64,000 nucleotides of DNA from the NCBI RefSeq assembly GCF_021650975.2, contig NZ_CP091285.1:2542001-2606000 (forward strand), read 5' to 3'. A model generated the notes under the pieces. The model had not been told where the DNA came from. It saw only the letters and a list, made by a program, of their open reading frames with translations, and did not search any database. This stretch comes from Flavobacterium jumunjinense. Its GTDB lineage: Bacteria; Bacteroidota; Bacteroidia; Flavobacteriales; Flavobacteriaceae. The position numbers were made by a program, and so were the translations under genes. Of the stretch, positions 17,166 to 25,072 are shown piece after piece (positions within the stretch are counted from its first letter, which is position 1; each line of letters begins with the position of its first letter).

Positions 17166-18986
17166 ATGTCAACAAAAACAGAATCTTGGGGTTCAAGGGT
17201 AGGACTCATCTTGGCAATGGCTGGAAACGCTGTTGGATTAGGTAATTTCCTTCGCTTTCCCGTTCAAGCAGTTCAAAATGGAGGTGGAGCTTTTATTATT
17301 CCATATTTAGTATGTTTCTTAGTAATGGGAATACCATTATTATTTATAGAATGGTCTTCTGGTCGTTTTGGAGGTCGTTCAGGTAATCATAGTACACCTT
17401 ATATTTTAGATTCTATGGCAAAAGGTAGATTATGGAAATACATTGGTGTTTTTGGAATCTTTACCAATATTGCCGTTGCAGCATATTATTGTTATATAGA
17501 GTCATGGACAATGTCTTATGTCTATCATTCAATAGTTGGAACGTTTAGTGACATGAGTCAAGCTCAAGTTGCAGGTTTTTTTGAATCATATACAGATATT
17601 GCAGAATCAACTACGGGTATTCCTTATGAAGCCGTAATTTTTTATATAATCTGTTTACTTTTAAATACTTTTATATTATCTAAAGGATTAGGCGGTATTG
17701 AAAAAGTTGCTAAAATTGGTATGCCATTATTAATTTCATTTGGTGTAATTCTAGCAATTAGGGGGTTAACTCTTGGTACTTCTGGAGCATCTGATATTTT
17801 TCCAGATGCAAATGCTTGGGACGGATTGAACTTCTTGTGGACTCCACAGTTCGATTCTTTAACAAGTCCAAAAGTTTGGTTAGCAGCTGCAGGACAAATA
17901 TTCTTTACGCTTTCTGTAGGTATGGGAACTATTCACTGTTATGCAGCTTACTTAAAATCTAAAGATGATATCGCGTTAAATGCAGTTTCTGCAGGTTTTA
18001 TGAATGAATTTGTAGAGGTAGTTTTAGGAAGTTTAATTGTAATTCCAATTGCAGCTGGTTATTTAGGTTTAGACTGGGTAATTCAAAATGCAGGTTTTGG
18101 TATGGCTTTCCAAACGATGCCTTATTTATTCCAGCAATGGGGTAGTTCACTAGCGATTATTGCAGGTGTTTGTTGGTTTGGATTATTGTTTTTTGCGGGT
18201 ATTACATCTTCATTAGCAATGGGAACACCTTGGATGGGCTTCATGAAAGACGAATTCAATTGGTCTAAAAATAAAGGGGCTTGGTCTTTTGGTGGTTTAG
18301 TACTAATTATGGGACTTCCAACAGTGATATTTTATAAAGAAGGACTTTTTGATCAGTATGATTATTGGGCAGGTACTGTAAGTTTAGTTGTCTTTGCATT
18401 CCTAGAAACAGTTTTGTTTTCATATATCTTTGGAATTAAAAAGGGATGGGCAGAAATTAATAGTGGTGCAGATATTAAAATACCTAGAATCTATAAATAC
18501 ATCATATTAATAGTTACACCATCATTATTGGCATGGGTGTTGATTTCAAGTATTCCAGATTGGATCGATAAGGTAAAAGATAACGATACAAATAATAAGG
18601 AATGGTTTGCAAAAGAATTTCATGCAGAAAATTTTGATGGGGAAGGAAAAAATTCAGGAACTGTTGTTGAAGTAAGTGCTAATGCTGTTAAATTCTCTTT
18701 TGAAGACACGAAGAAAGTATTTGATAAAGTAACAGAAAAAGTTAAAGTAATTGATTTTACTAACTTTAAAGAATATAAATTCAAAGAAAAGAAAAATCAG
18801 GTAGTTGTTGTTCAGAAAGGCGATATTGTAAAGCCTAATGATATAATTGCAACAGGAGATTTTACAAATAATACGTTATATAAATTCGTCGGAAGAATGT
18901 TATTACTTTCATTGTTTGCCTTAATATGTTTAATAGTTTATTTTGCATATAAAAAAAGAGTAAAAGAAGGTAGAGCAACATTATAA
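17166..18986 (+). CDS. Sodium-dependent NSS-family transporter (large subunit)
   Basis: Sodium-coupled amino-acid importer of the neurotransmitter:sodium symporter family, 606 residues. The N-terminal signature ESWGSRVGLILAMAGNAVGL and GNFLRFPVQAVQNGGGAF places the unwound TM1 substrate and sodium site. About 12 membrane segments follow. Unusual is a polar insertion of about 110 residues (roughly 475-580), rich in Lys and Glu with a GDIVKPNDIIATGDF hairpin, just before the last membrane helix. A small-subunit gene of the MetS type follows by 19 bp, which points to methionine/alanine-type import. Confidence 0.92.
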   Translation: MSTKTESWGSRVGLILAMAGNAVGLGNFLRFPVQAVQNGGGAFIIPYLVCFLVMGIPLLFIEWSSGRFGGRSGNHSTPYILDSMAKGRLWKYIGVFGIFTNIAVAAYYCYIESWTMSYVYHSIVGTFSDMSQAQVAGFFESYTDIAESTTGIPYEAVIFYIICLLLNTFILSKGLGGIEKVAKIGMPLLISFGVILAIRGLTLGTSGASDIFPDANAWDGLNFLWTPQFDSLTSPKVWLAAAGQIFFTLSVGMGTIHCYAAYLKSKDDIALNAVSAGFMNEFVEVVLGSLIVIPIAAGYLGLDWVIQNAGFGMAFQTMPYLFQQWGSSLAIIAGVCWFGLLFFAGITSSLAMGTPWMGFMKDEFNWSKNKGAWSFGGLVLIMGLPTVIFYKEGLFDQYDYWAGTVSLVVFAFLETVLFSYIFGIKKGWAEINSGADIKIPRIYKYIILIVTPSLLAWVLISSIPDWIDKVKDNDTNNKEWFAKEFHAENFDGEGKNSGTVVEVSANAVKFSFEDTKKVFDKVTEKVKVIDFTNFKEYKFKEKKNQVVVVQKGDIVKPNDIIATGDFTNNTLYKFVGRMLLLSLFALICLIVYFAYKKRVKEGRATL

Positions 18987-19005
18987 CTTTAAAATAAAAC
19001 TAAAA

Positions 19006-19161
19006 ATGAACACATCAGCCTTAATAACAATGTTAGCAGCTCAAGGAATAGTAGTTTCTTTTGCAAGTTATTTTTTCTATAAAGTATTAACAATTCCACC
19101 AAAACAAGAACCAGATTCTTACAGTGAGAATGACGATGAATTAGTTAGACAAAATGACTAA
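19006..19161 (+). CDS. MetS-like small subunit of the NSS transporter
   Basis: A 51-residue protein (MNTSALITMLAAQGIVVSFA...) with one membrane helix and an acidic C-terminal tail (SYSENDDELVRQND). It matches in size, topology and position the small subunits that accompany NSS methionine/alanine importers such as MetPS. It sits 19 bp after the transporter gene and is almost certainly co-transcribed. Confidence 0.8.
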   Translation: MNTSALITMLAAQGIVVSFASYFFYKVLTIPPKQEPDSYSENDDELVRQND

Positions 19162-19196
19162 TTTATAATATATACATCTGATATAGTACAACTATT

Positions 19197-20087
19197 TTGA
19201 AAAAACAGATGAAACATTTAAAATCCTACTTTCTATTTTCGCGAGAACATAGAAGTGGGATTTTTTTATTGATTTTACTAATTATTGGTGTACAAGTGTT
19301 TATCTTTTGTATTAAAGATAATAGTTTTGTAAGTGAGTCAATACATGAAAAAGATAAGTATTGGATTTCAATGCAAAGTCAAATTGACAGTATTAAAGAT
19401 CAGTCTAAAGAATATAAATATACTATTCAACCATTCAACCCAAATTTCATATCCGATTATAAAGGATATCAGTTGGGAATGTCTTCCGATGAAATTGATA
19501 GATTACATGAATTTCGCAAATTGAACAAATTTGTCAATTCGGCTGAAGAGTTTCAAAAAGTGACTAATGTTTCAGTTGAATTGCTGGCAAAAATCAAACC
19601 TTACTTTAAATTCCCAGATTGGATTAATAATAAAAAGACAAAAAGTAATTTTGTTAATTTTGAGAAAAAAGTAATGGAGAAAATAATTCCAGTAGATATA
19701 AATATGGCTTCAAAAGAAGATTTAATGAAAGTCTATGGAATTGGAGATAAAATTTCAGACATTATTATAAGTGAGAAAATGAAGTTTGGTTCATTTGCCA
19801 GTATAGATCAATTGCAATTTGTATGGGGTGTTTCTCCAGAAGTTTTTGAAAGCTGTAAAAAGAGATTTTTTGTAAATGAAAATGAAGATGTAAAGAAGGT
19901 AAAAATCAATGTTGCATCTATGAAAGAACTAGCCAGATTTCCGTACTTTAATTATAGTTTTGCAAAAGAAATAGTTACTTATAGGAGTATGAATGGTAAT
20001 TTTAAAAATGTTGAAGATTTGGCAAAAATTAACAATTGTCCTTTAGAAAAATTAAAAATAATAGCCTTATATTTGAGCTTTGATTAG
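19197..20087 (+). CDS. Helix-hairpin-helix (ComEA-like) DNA-binding membrane protein
   Basis: A 296-residue protein: short basic N-terminus, one membrane segment (about 20-37, GIFLLILLIIGVQVFIFCI), then repeated helix-hairpin-helix modules (about 95-140, 165-215 and 230-295) with VDINMASKEDLMKVYGIGDK and KINVASMKELARFPYF. This resembles ComEA-type proteins that bind DNA non-specifically outside the cytoplasmic membrane, so a part in DNA uptake or repair is plausible but not shown. The start could be TTG 19197 or ATG 19209. Confidence 0.8.
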   Translation: MKKQMKHLKSYFLFSREHRSGIFLLILLIIGVQVFIFCIKDNSFVSESIHEKDKYWISMQSQIDSIKDQSKEYKYTIQPFNPNFISDYKGYQLGMSSDEIDRLHEFRKLNKFVNSAEEFQKVTNVSVELLAKIKPYFKFPDWINNKKTKSNFVNFEKKVMEKIIPVDINMASKEDLMKVYGIGDKISDIIISEKMKFGSFASIDQLQFVWGVSPEVFESCKKRFFVNENEDVKKVKINVASMKELARFPYFNYSFAKEIVTYRSMNGNFKNVEDLAKINNCPLEKLKIIALYLSFD

Positions 20088-20125
20088 AAAAATTCAATAA
20101 AAACAATAAAAACAATTCGAAATAT

Positions 20126-21298
20126 ATGAATTCATTATACTTCACGGAAGAGCATCAATTATTCAGAGAGAGCCTACGAGATTTTTTAAACAAAGAAGTT
20201 GTACCACATATTGAAAAATGGGAAAAAACTGGAACAATTGAGCGTTTTATATGGAAAAAGTTTGGAGAAATGGGTTTTTTTGGCATTCGATATCCTGAAG
20301 CATATGGAGGATTAAATTTAGATTTGTTTTACACAGTTATTTTTTTAGAAGAGCTTCAGAAAATAAAATCGGCAGGTTTTGCTGCGGCAATGTGGGCGCA
20401 TTCATATTTAGCAATGACACATTTAAATGCAGAAGGTGATGAACGAATTAAGCAAGAATATTTAGCGCCTAGTATTTTAGGTGATAAAATTGGAGCTTTG
20501 TGTATTACAGAGCCTTTTGGTGGAAGTGATGTTGCGGGAATGAGAACTACTGCTGTTAAAAAAGGAAATAAGTATATCATTAACGGTTCAAAAACATTCA
20601 TTACAAATGGTGTTTTTTGCGACTATTATGTTATTGCTGCAAAAACAAGTCCAGAGCTTGGTAATAAAGGAATAAGCATGTTTCTTATGGATAGTAATCT
20701 AAAAGGAGTTACAGCTACAAAGCTCGATAAATTAGGATGGAGAGCATCAGATACTGCAGAAATTGCATTTGATAATGTTGAAATTCCAGAAGAAAATTTA
20801 ATGGGAGAAGAAGGGAAAGGATTTCCGTATATTATGCAACATTTTGCTCTAGAACGTTTAATTATGGCTATAAATGCTCATGCAAGAGCTGAATATGCTA
20901 TCGATTATACAATTGAGTATATGTCACAACGTGAAGCGTTTGGGAAAACTATAAATAAGTTTCAAGCATTAAGGCATACAATTGTAGAACATGCAACAGA
21001 TGTAGAACATTGTAAATTATTTAATTACGCTGCTGTGGCTAGATTAGATAAAGGAGAATATGTGGTTAAAGAAGCTACCATGGCTAAGTTAAAATCAACA
21101 AAAGTAGCAGACGAAACAATTTATAGTTGTTTGCAAATGTTAGGCGGTTATGGTTATATGGAGGAATATCCATTAGCGCGTTTGTTAAGAGATAGTCGTC
21201 TTGGTCCAATTGGAGGGGGAACATCTGAAATTTTAAAAGAAATTTTATCAAAAATGATAATTGATAATAAAGATTATAAACCAGCAGTTAAACATTAA
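20126..21298 (+). CDS. Acyl-CoA dehydrogenase family protein
   Basis: FAD-dependent alpha,beta-dehydrogenase of acyl-CoA thioesters, 390 residues. Signatures: ALCITEPFGGSDVAGMRTTA (FAD and substrate site) and QMLGGYGYMEEYPLARLLRD with GPIGGGTSEILKEIL at the C-terminus. The position that carries the catalytic glutamate in medium-chain enzymes (EGTSQI) is glycine here, whereas Glu243 in ALERLIMA fits the helix-G base used by isovaleryl- and long-chain types. Substrate chain length cannot be read directly. Monocistronic, followed by an IS-end remnant that can act as a terminator. Confidence 0.92.
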   Translation: MNSLYFTEEHQLFRESLRDFLNKEVVPHIEKWEKTGTIERFIWKKFGEMGFFGIRYPEAYGGLNLDLFYTVIFLEELQKIKSAGFAAAMWAHSYLAMTHLNAEGDERIKQEYLAPSILGDKIGALCITEPFGGSDVAGMRTTAVKKGNKYIINGSKTFITNGVFCDYYVIAAKTSPELGNKGISMFLMDSNLKGVTATKLDKLGWRASDTAEIAFDNVEIPEENLMGEEGKGFPYIMQHFALERLIMAINAHARAEYAIDYTIEYMSQREAFGKTINKFQALRHTIVEHATDVEHCKLFNYAAVARLDKGEYVVKEATMAKLKSTKVADETIYSCLQMLGGYGYMEEYPLARLLRDSRLGPIGGGTSEILKEILSKMIIDNKDYKPAVKH

Positions 21299-21308
21299 CT
21301 GAGTTTAA

Positions 21309-21353
21309 ATAAAAAATGCCCCAAATAGTGTCTAACTTTTTGGGGCATGTTCA
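21309..21353 (-). mobile_element. Solitary right end of the IS3-family element (remnant)
   Basis: 45 bp matching exactly the right terminal 45 bp of the two full IS copies, including the ATGCCCCAAA / TTTGGGGCAT hairpin. No transposase sequence or left end is nearby. It is either a deletion remnant of an old insertion or an end that has been kept as a terminator for the acyl-CoA dehydrogenase gene. Confidence 0.8.
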
Positions 21354-21380
21354 TTTTGAGCAGTTTTTTTTATTTAGAAG

Positions 21381-21456
21381 CTATTTCCAGCTTTCGCCTT
21401 TATCTTTCATTTATTTTTCAAATAAATAAAAGGATATCGTCTCTATCTGGGCTATT
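21381..21456 (+). repeat. Structured interspersed repeat, copy C
   Basis: Third relative of the repeat. The outer pairing is CCAG (21387-21390) with CTGG (21447-21450), a double compensatory change relative to CCTG/CAGG in the other two. The inner stem is ATTTATTT pairing with AAATAAAT. Ends GGATATCGTCTCTATCTGGG. Located between the IS remnant and the rpsU promoter. Confidence 0.55.
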
Positions 21457-21527
21457 GAATAATGAGTTTGGTGATAAATAGCTATAAAAGAATGTTTTTT
21501 TTAATTAGGATATAAATAAAAAATCAC

Positions 21528-21535
21528 TACTTTTG
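21528..21535 (+). promoter_or_regulatory. rpsU promoter -7 element
   Basis: TACTTTTG matches TAnnTTTG and lies 30 bp upstream of the rpsU start. No clear TTTG is seen at the -33 distance. Confidence 0.5.
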
Positions 21536-21546
21536 CAGTCTAAATG

Positions 21547-21556
21547 AAAGGGGGTG
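21547..21556 (+). promoter_or_regulatory. Extended Shine-Dalgarno sequence of rpsU
   Basis: AAAGGGGGTG can pair over 10 nt, with one G-U pair, to the conserved 16S rRNA 3' end CACCUCCUUU. It ends 8 nt before the ATG at 21565. Such sequences are otherwise rare in this window. In Flavobacteria bS21 helps sequester the anti-Shine-Dalgarno sequence, so a strong site on rpsU itself fits autoregulation. Confidence 0.8.
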
Positions 21557-21564
21557 CCTAAACT

Positions 21565-21759
21565 ATGTTAATTATACCTATTAAAGACGGAGAAAATATC
21601 GATAAAGCGTTAAAGCGTTATAAAAGAAAATTCGATAAAACTGGAACTGTTCGTCAATTGAGATCACGTCAAGCTTTTCACAAGCCATCAATTGTTAAAA
21701 GAGCTCAGATTCAGAAAGCTGCTTATATTCAAAGATTAAAAGAGTCACTAGAGTCTTAA
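21565..21759 (+). CDS. rpsU: 30S ribosomal protein bS21
   Basis: A 64-residue basic protein beginning MLIIPIKDGENIDKALKRYK, the standard bS21 pattern with a basic C-terminal half. In this phylum bS21 sits beside the 3' end of 16S rRNA and helps hide the anti-Shine-Dalgarno sequence. The mRNA carries an unusually long Shine-Dalgarno site and is closed by a strong terminator before xerC. Confidence 0.96.
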   Translation: MLIIPIKDGENIDKALKRYKRKFDKTGTVRQLRSRQAFHKPSIVKRAQIQKAAYIQRLKESLES

Positions 21760-21782
21760 TAATTTTTTAGAATTATATAATA

Positions 21783-21829
21783 AAACCGTTAGGAAATAAA
21801 GTGTAACTTTGTTTCTTAACGGTTTTTTG
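21783..21829 (+). terminator. Intrinsic terminator after rpsU
   Basis: AAACCGTTAGGAAA pairs with TTTCTTAACGGTTT across a 15-nt loop and is followed by a T-rich run. It separates rpsU from xerC. Confidence 0.85.
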
Positions 21830-21839
21830 TTTAATAATT

Positions 21840-22730
21840 ATGGATGAAAATTTAATAGCATATCAAGATTATTTAATTAAAGAAAAGAATTATTCAAAGC
21901 TTACTCTGAAGGCTTATGTTTCAGATGTTGAGAGTTTTGGTGTTTTTTTATTTGATTTTCATGAAGGAGTTCAGTTTGTAGATGTTGGTTATTCTTTAAT
22001 TAGGTCTTGGATAGTTAGTTTGGTTGAATCTGGGGTTTCTAATAAAACTGTAAATAGAAAGGTGTCGTCTTTGAAGTCTTTCTATTTGTTTTTGCTTAAA
22101 ATAAAAGTGATAACAGTAAACCCGTTATTGAAACATAAATCTTTAAAAGTGTCGAAAAAAGTGCAAGTATCTTTTTCTGAAAAAGAAATTAAAGATGTTT
22201 TTGAGTTGAATGATTTTTCAGATGATTTTGATGGTGTTCGAGATCAATTGGTGATAGAATTATTTTATGCGACAGGTATTCGGAGGGCAGAATTGATAAA
22301 TTTAAAGTTGCGAAATGTTGATTTTTCGAATAAAATAATTAAGGTTTTAGGTAAAAGGAATAAAGAGCGAATTTTACCTCTTTTAAAGTGTACGGAAGTC
22401 TTGTTGTTGAAATACATTGAGTTAAGGAGGATGAAGGTGTCGGAGGGTTTTGAGGACTTGTTAATTTTGTCTAAAAAAGGAAATAAAATAGGGGAATCAT
22501 TTGTCTATCGTTTAATTAATGATTACTTTAGTGCTGTGTCTCTTAAAGTAAAAAAGAGTCCTCATGTTCTTAGGCATTCGTTTGCAACGCATTTGTTAAA
22601 TAATGGAGCCGATTTAAATTCTGTAAAAGAATTATTAGGGCATGCTAGTTTGTCGTCTACTCAGATTTACACACACAGCAGTTTGAGTGAGTTAAAGAAA
22701 GTGTATAAAGATGCGCATCCTAGAAGTTGA
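21840..22730 (+). CDS. xerC: Tyrosine recombinase XerC-type
   Basis: Site-specific recombinase for chromosome dimer resolution, 296 residues. An N-terminal SAM-like core-binding domain (1-90) is followed by the catalytic domain with Arg148 (ATGIRRAEL), His242 and Arg245 (HVLRHSFATH), His268 (LLGHASLSST) and nucleophile Tyr277 (QIYTH). The fixed neighbourhood rpsU-xerC-hpf-tuf and the absence of att-like repeats argue for the housekeeping Xer protein rather than a phage integrase. The nucleotide sequence is locally richer in TTG and TCG than its neighbours. Confidence 0.88.
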   Translation: MDENLIAYQDYLIKEKNYSKLTLKAYVSDVESFGVFLFDFHEGVQFVDVGYSLIRSWIVSLVESGVSNKTVNRKVSSLKSFYLFLLKIKVITVNPLLKHKSLKVSKKVQVSFSEKEIKDVFELNDFSDDFDGVRDQLVIELFYATGIRRAELINLKLRNVDFSNKIIKVLGKRNKERILPLLKCTEVLLLKYIELRRMKVSEGFEDLLILSKKGNKIGESFVYRLINDYFSAVSLKVKKSPHVLRHSFATHLLNNGADLNSVKELLGHASLSSTQIYTHSSLSELKKVYKDAHPRS

Positions 22731-22771
22731 TAATAATTCATTTGTCTAACCATAAATAAACTATTTAGAGT

Positions 22772-23074
22772 ATGAAAGTAAATGTTCAGGCTGTTAATTT
22801 TAATATTGACAAAAAATTAGTCAATTTTATTCAAGAGAAATTAGATAAACTTGAAAAGTATTATGATAGAGTAATTTCGTCAGATGTTTTTCTGAAACTA
22901 GAAAATACAAGCGATAAAGAGAATAAAACTATAGAGGTAAAAATAAATGTTCCGGGAGATGAGTTTATTGTAAAAAAGACGTGTAAGACCTTTGAAGAAG
23001 CAGTTGATGTCTCAGTAGAATCTTTAGAGAGAGTGCTTATCAAGTATAAGGAAAAAATAAGAATGCATGTTTAA
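22772..23074 (+). CDS. hpf: Ribosome hibernation-promoting factor, short form (HPF/RaiA family)
   Basis: A 100-residue protein with the sigma-54 modulation/S30EA fold (MKVNVQAVNFNIDKKLVNFI... ; EAVDVSVESLERVLIKYKEK). It binds the 30S subunit decoding region and stabilises idle ribosomes in stationary phase. It lacks the C-terminal dimerisation domain of long HPF. It follows xerC by 41 bp and precedes the tRNA-tuf cluster. Confidence 0.9.
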   Translation: MKVNVQAVNFNIDKKLVNFIQEKLDKLEKYYDRVISSDVFLKLENTSDKENKTIEVKINVPGDEFIVKKTCKTFEEAVDVSVESLERVLIKYKEKIRMHV

Positions 23075-23097
23075 TGAAAAAAAAAGCAAAAATAATT

Positions 23098-23126
23098 TTG
23101 ATTGAAAAATAATTTTTATACATTTG
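23098..23126 (+). promoter_or_regulatory. Promoter of the tRNA-tuf cluster
   Basis: TTG (23098-23100), an 18-bp spacer and TACATTTG (23119-23126, fits TAnnTTTG). It lies 38 bp before the first tRNA gene. Confidence 0.7.
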
Positions 23127-23164
23127 CAGTCCGTTAGAAATAGCGGACTTTTTATTATCAAGTT

Positions 23165-23238
23165 GCCGATGTAGCTCAGCTGGCTAGAGCAGCTGATTTG
23201 TAATCAGCAGGTCGTGGGTTCGAGTCCCTCCATTGGCT
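23165..23238 (+). tRNA. tRNA-Thr (anticodon TGT)
   Basis: Acceptor arms GCCGATG and CATTGGC pair. The anticodon arm is GCTGA-TTTGTAA-TCAGC, giving anticodon TGT (reads ACA). The T arm contains GGTTCGAGTCC. No CCA is encoded. First gene of the cluster leading to tuf. Confidence 0.95.
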
Positions 23239-23283
23239 CTAAGTTTAGAGATGGCTTAAAAAGTAAATTATTGAAAATGGCAA

Positions 23284-23364
23284 GGGGAGATACTCAAGCG
23301 GCCAACGAGGGCAGACTGTAAATCTGCTGTGAAAACTTCGCAGGTTCGAATCCTGCTCTCCCCA
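23284..23364 (+). tRNA. tRNA-Tyr (anticodon GTA)
   Basis: Acceptor GGGGAGA pairs with TCTCCCC. The anticodon arm GCAGA-CTGTAAA-TCTGC gives GTA. A long variable arm (TGTGAAAACTTCGCA region) is typical of bacterial tRNA-Tyr. Confidence 0.95.
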
Positions 23365-23397
23365 CAAAGAAAACAATCCTGCTATTGTAGGTCTTCG

Positions 23398-23469
23398 GCC
23401 GGTGTAGCTCAGGGGTAGAGTACTTCCTTGGTAAGGAAGAGGTCACGGGTTCAAATCCCGTCATTGGCT
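23398..23469 (+). tRNA. tRNA-Thr (anticodon GGT)
   Basis: Acceptor GCCGGTG pairs with CATTGGC (two G-U pairs). The anticodon arm CTTCC-TTGGTAA-GGAAG gives GGT (reads ACC/ACT). It lies 62 bp before tuf. Confidence 0.95.
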
Positions 23470-23531
23470 CTCAGGTTGTTTTTTTAAATATTTGAACACT
23501 AATTAAATAACTAAGATTAAATTATTAAATC

Positions 23532-24719
23532 ATGGCAAAAGGAAATTTTGATCGTTCCAAACCACACTTAAACATTGGTACTATTGGGCACGTAGATCAC
23601 GGTAAAACAACTTTGACAGCAGCAATTACTAAAGTATTGTCTGATGCAGGTTTTTCTGAAGCGAAATCGTTTGATCAAATTGATAACGCACCAGAAGAAA
23701 AAGAAAGAGGTATTACAATTAATACTTCACATGTAGAATATGCAACAGCTAACCGTCACTACGCTCACGTTGACTGTCCAGGTCACGCGGATTACGTTAA
23801 GAACATGGTTACTGGAGCTGCACAAATGGACGGAGCTATCTTAGTAGTTGCTGCTACAGATGGTCCAATGCCACAAACTCGTGAGCATATCCTTTTAGGT
23901 CGCCAAGTAGGTATTCCAAGAATGGTAGTATTCATGAATAAAGTGGATATGGTTGATGATGCTGAGTTATTGGAGCTTGTTGAGATGGAAATTAGAGATT
24001 TATTGTCTTTCTATCAATATGATGGAGATAATGGACCAGTTATTCAAGGTTCTGCATTAGGAGGATTAAATGGAGATGCTAAATGGGTAGCTACTATCTT
24101 AGAATTAATGGAAGCTGTTGATAATTGGATTGAAATTCCACCTCGTGAAGTAGATAAGCCTTTCTTGATGCCAGTTGAAGATGTATTTACAATTACAGGT
24201 CGTGGAACTGTTGCTACAGGTCGTATCGAAACTGGTATTGCTAATACAGGAGATGCTGTTGAAATTATTGGTATGGGTGCTGAAAAGTTAACTTCTACTA
24301 TTACAGGTATTGAAATGTTCCGTCAAATCCTTGATAGAGGTGAGGCAGGAGATAATGCTGGTATCTTGTTAAGAGGTATTGCAAAAGAAGATATTAAAAG
24401 AGGAATGGTTATTGTTAAGCCAGGATCTGTTAAGCCACATGCTCACTTTAAAGCAGAAGCTTATATCTTGAAAAAAGAAGAAGGTGGACGTCATACTCCA
24501 TTCCATAATAACTACCGTCCACAGTTTTATGTTCGTACAACGGATGTAACAGGTACTATTACTTTACCTGCAGGTGTAGAGATGGTTATGCCAGGGGATA
24601 ACTTAACTATTGAAGTTCAATTATTAAGTCCAATCGCATTATCAGTTGGTTTACGTTTCGCAGTTCGTGAAGGTGGTAGAACAGTTGGTGCTGGTCAGGT
24701 AACTGAAATATTAGACTAA
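23532..24719 (+). CDS. tuf: Translation elongation factor Tu
   Basis: GTPase that carries aminoacyl-tRNA to the ribosome, 395 residues. G motifs: [10 protein letters not shown] (G1), the switch region with [24 protein letters not shown] (G3) and NKVDMVDD (G4). Domains 2 and 3 follow ([32 protein letters not shown]). It uses GTT/GCT/CGT codons strongly, as expected for a highly expressed gene. Embedded between tRNA-Thr and tRNA-Trp. Confidence 0.99.
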   Translation: MAKGNFDRSKPHLNIGTIGHVDHGKTTLTAAITKVLSDAGFSEAKSFDQIDNAPEEKERGITINTSHVEYATANRHYAHVDCPGHADYVKNMVTGAAQMDGAILVVAATDGPMPQTREHILLGRQVGIPRMVVFMNKVDMVDDAELLELVEMEIRDLLSFYQYDGDNGPVIQGSALGGLNGDAKWVATILELMEAVDNWIEIPPREVDKPFLMPVEDVFTITGRGTVATGRIETGIANTGDAVEIIGMGAEKLTSTITGIEMFRQILDRGEAGDNAGILLRGIAKEDIKRGMVIVKPGSVKPHAHFKAEAYILKKEEGGRHTPFHNNYRPQFYVRTTDVTGTITLPAGVEMVMPGDNLTIEVQLLSPIALSVGLRFAVREGGRTVGAGQVTEILD

Positions 24720-24744
24720 TTATTTAGTTTATTGTAAATAAAAA

Positions 24745-24778
24745 AAACCAGTTCGGTTTTTAAAAGCTGAACTGGTTT
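24745..24778 (+). terminator. Hairpin between tuf and tRNA-Trp
   Basis: AAACCAGTTC (24745-24754) pairs with GAACTGGTTT (24769-24778) over a 14-nt loop. A poor T tract follows on the plus strand, so partial termination or a processing hairpin is more likely than full termination. Confidence 0.6.
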
Positions 24779-24783
24779 AATAA

Positions 24784-24855
24784 ACGGGCGTAGTACAAGG
24801 GCTAGTATAGTGGTCTCCAAAACCATTGATGGGGGTTCGAATCCCTCCGCCCGTG
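24784..24855 (+). tRNA. tRNA-Trp (anticodon CCA)
   Basis: Acceptor ACGGGCG pairs with CGCCCGT. The anticodon loop CTCCAAA gives CCA. It lies 16 bp before secE, the usual arrangement in the phylum. Confidence 0.95.
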
Positions 24856-24871
24856 CAAATTATATATAGTA

Positions 24872-25066
24872 ATGACAAAATTCGCTAATTATATTTCAGA
24901 AGCATTTCAAGAATTGAAAGCTAATGTAACTTGGCCAGAATGGGCAGAAGTTCAGAGATTAACAATAGTAGTAGCTCTTTTTTCAGTTATTTTCGCGCTT
25001 TTGACTTATGGTGTTGATCAATTATTTGTGAAAGCATTAGAGGGTTTCTTTAATATACTTAAATAA
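24872..25066 (+). CDS. secE: Preprotein translocase subunit SecE
   Basis: A 64-residue single-span protein. It has the amphipathic SecE helix (FANYISEAFQELKANVTWPEWAEVQRLT) and a membrane helix (about 30-50). It clamps SecY in the translocon. nusG begins 6 bp after its stop, so the two are co-transcribed. Confidence 0.95.
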   Translation: MTKFANYISEAFQELKANVTWPEWAEVQRLTIVVALFSVIFALLTYGVDQLFVKALEGFFNILK

Positions 25067-25072
25067 TTCTTT

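Noticed and set aside
21840..22730. Tyrosine recombinase as integrase of a mobile element
   Set aside because: It sits in the housekeeping order rpsU-xerC-hpf-tRNA-tuf, is of standard XerC length, and no flanking direct repeats or cargo are seen.
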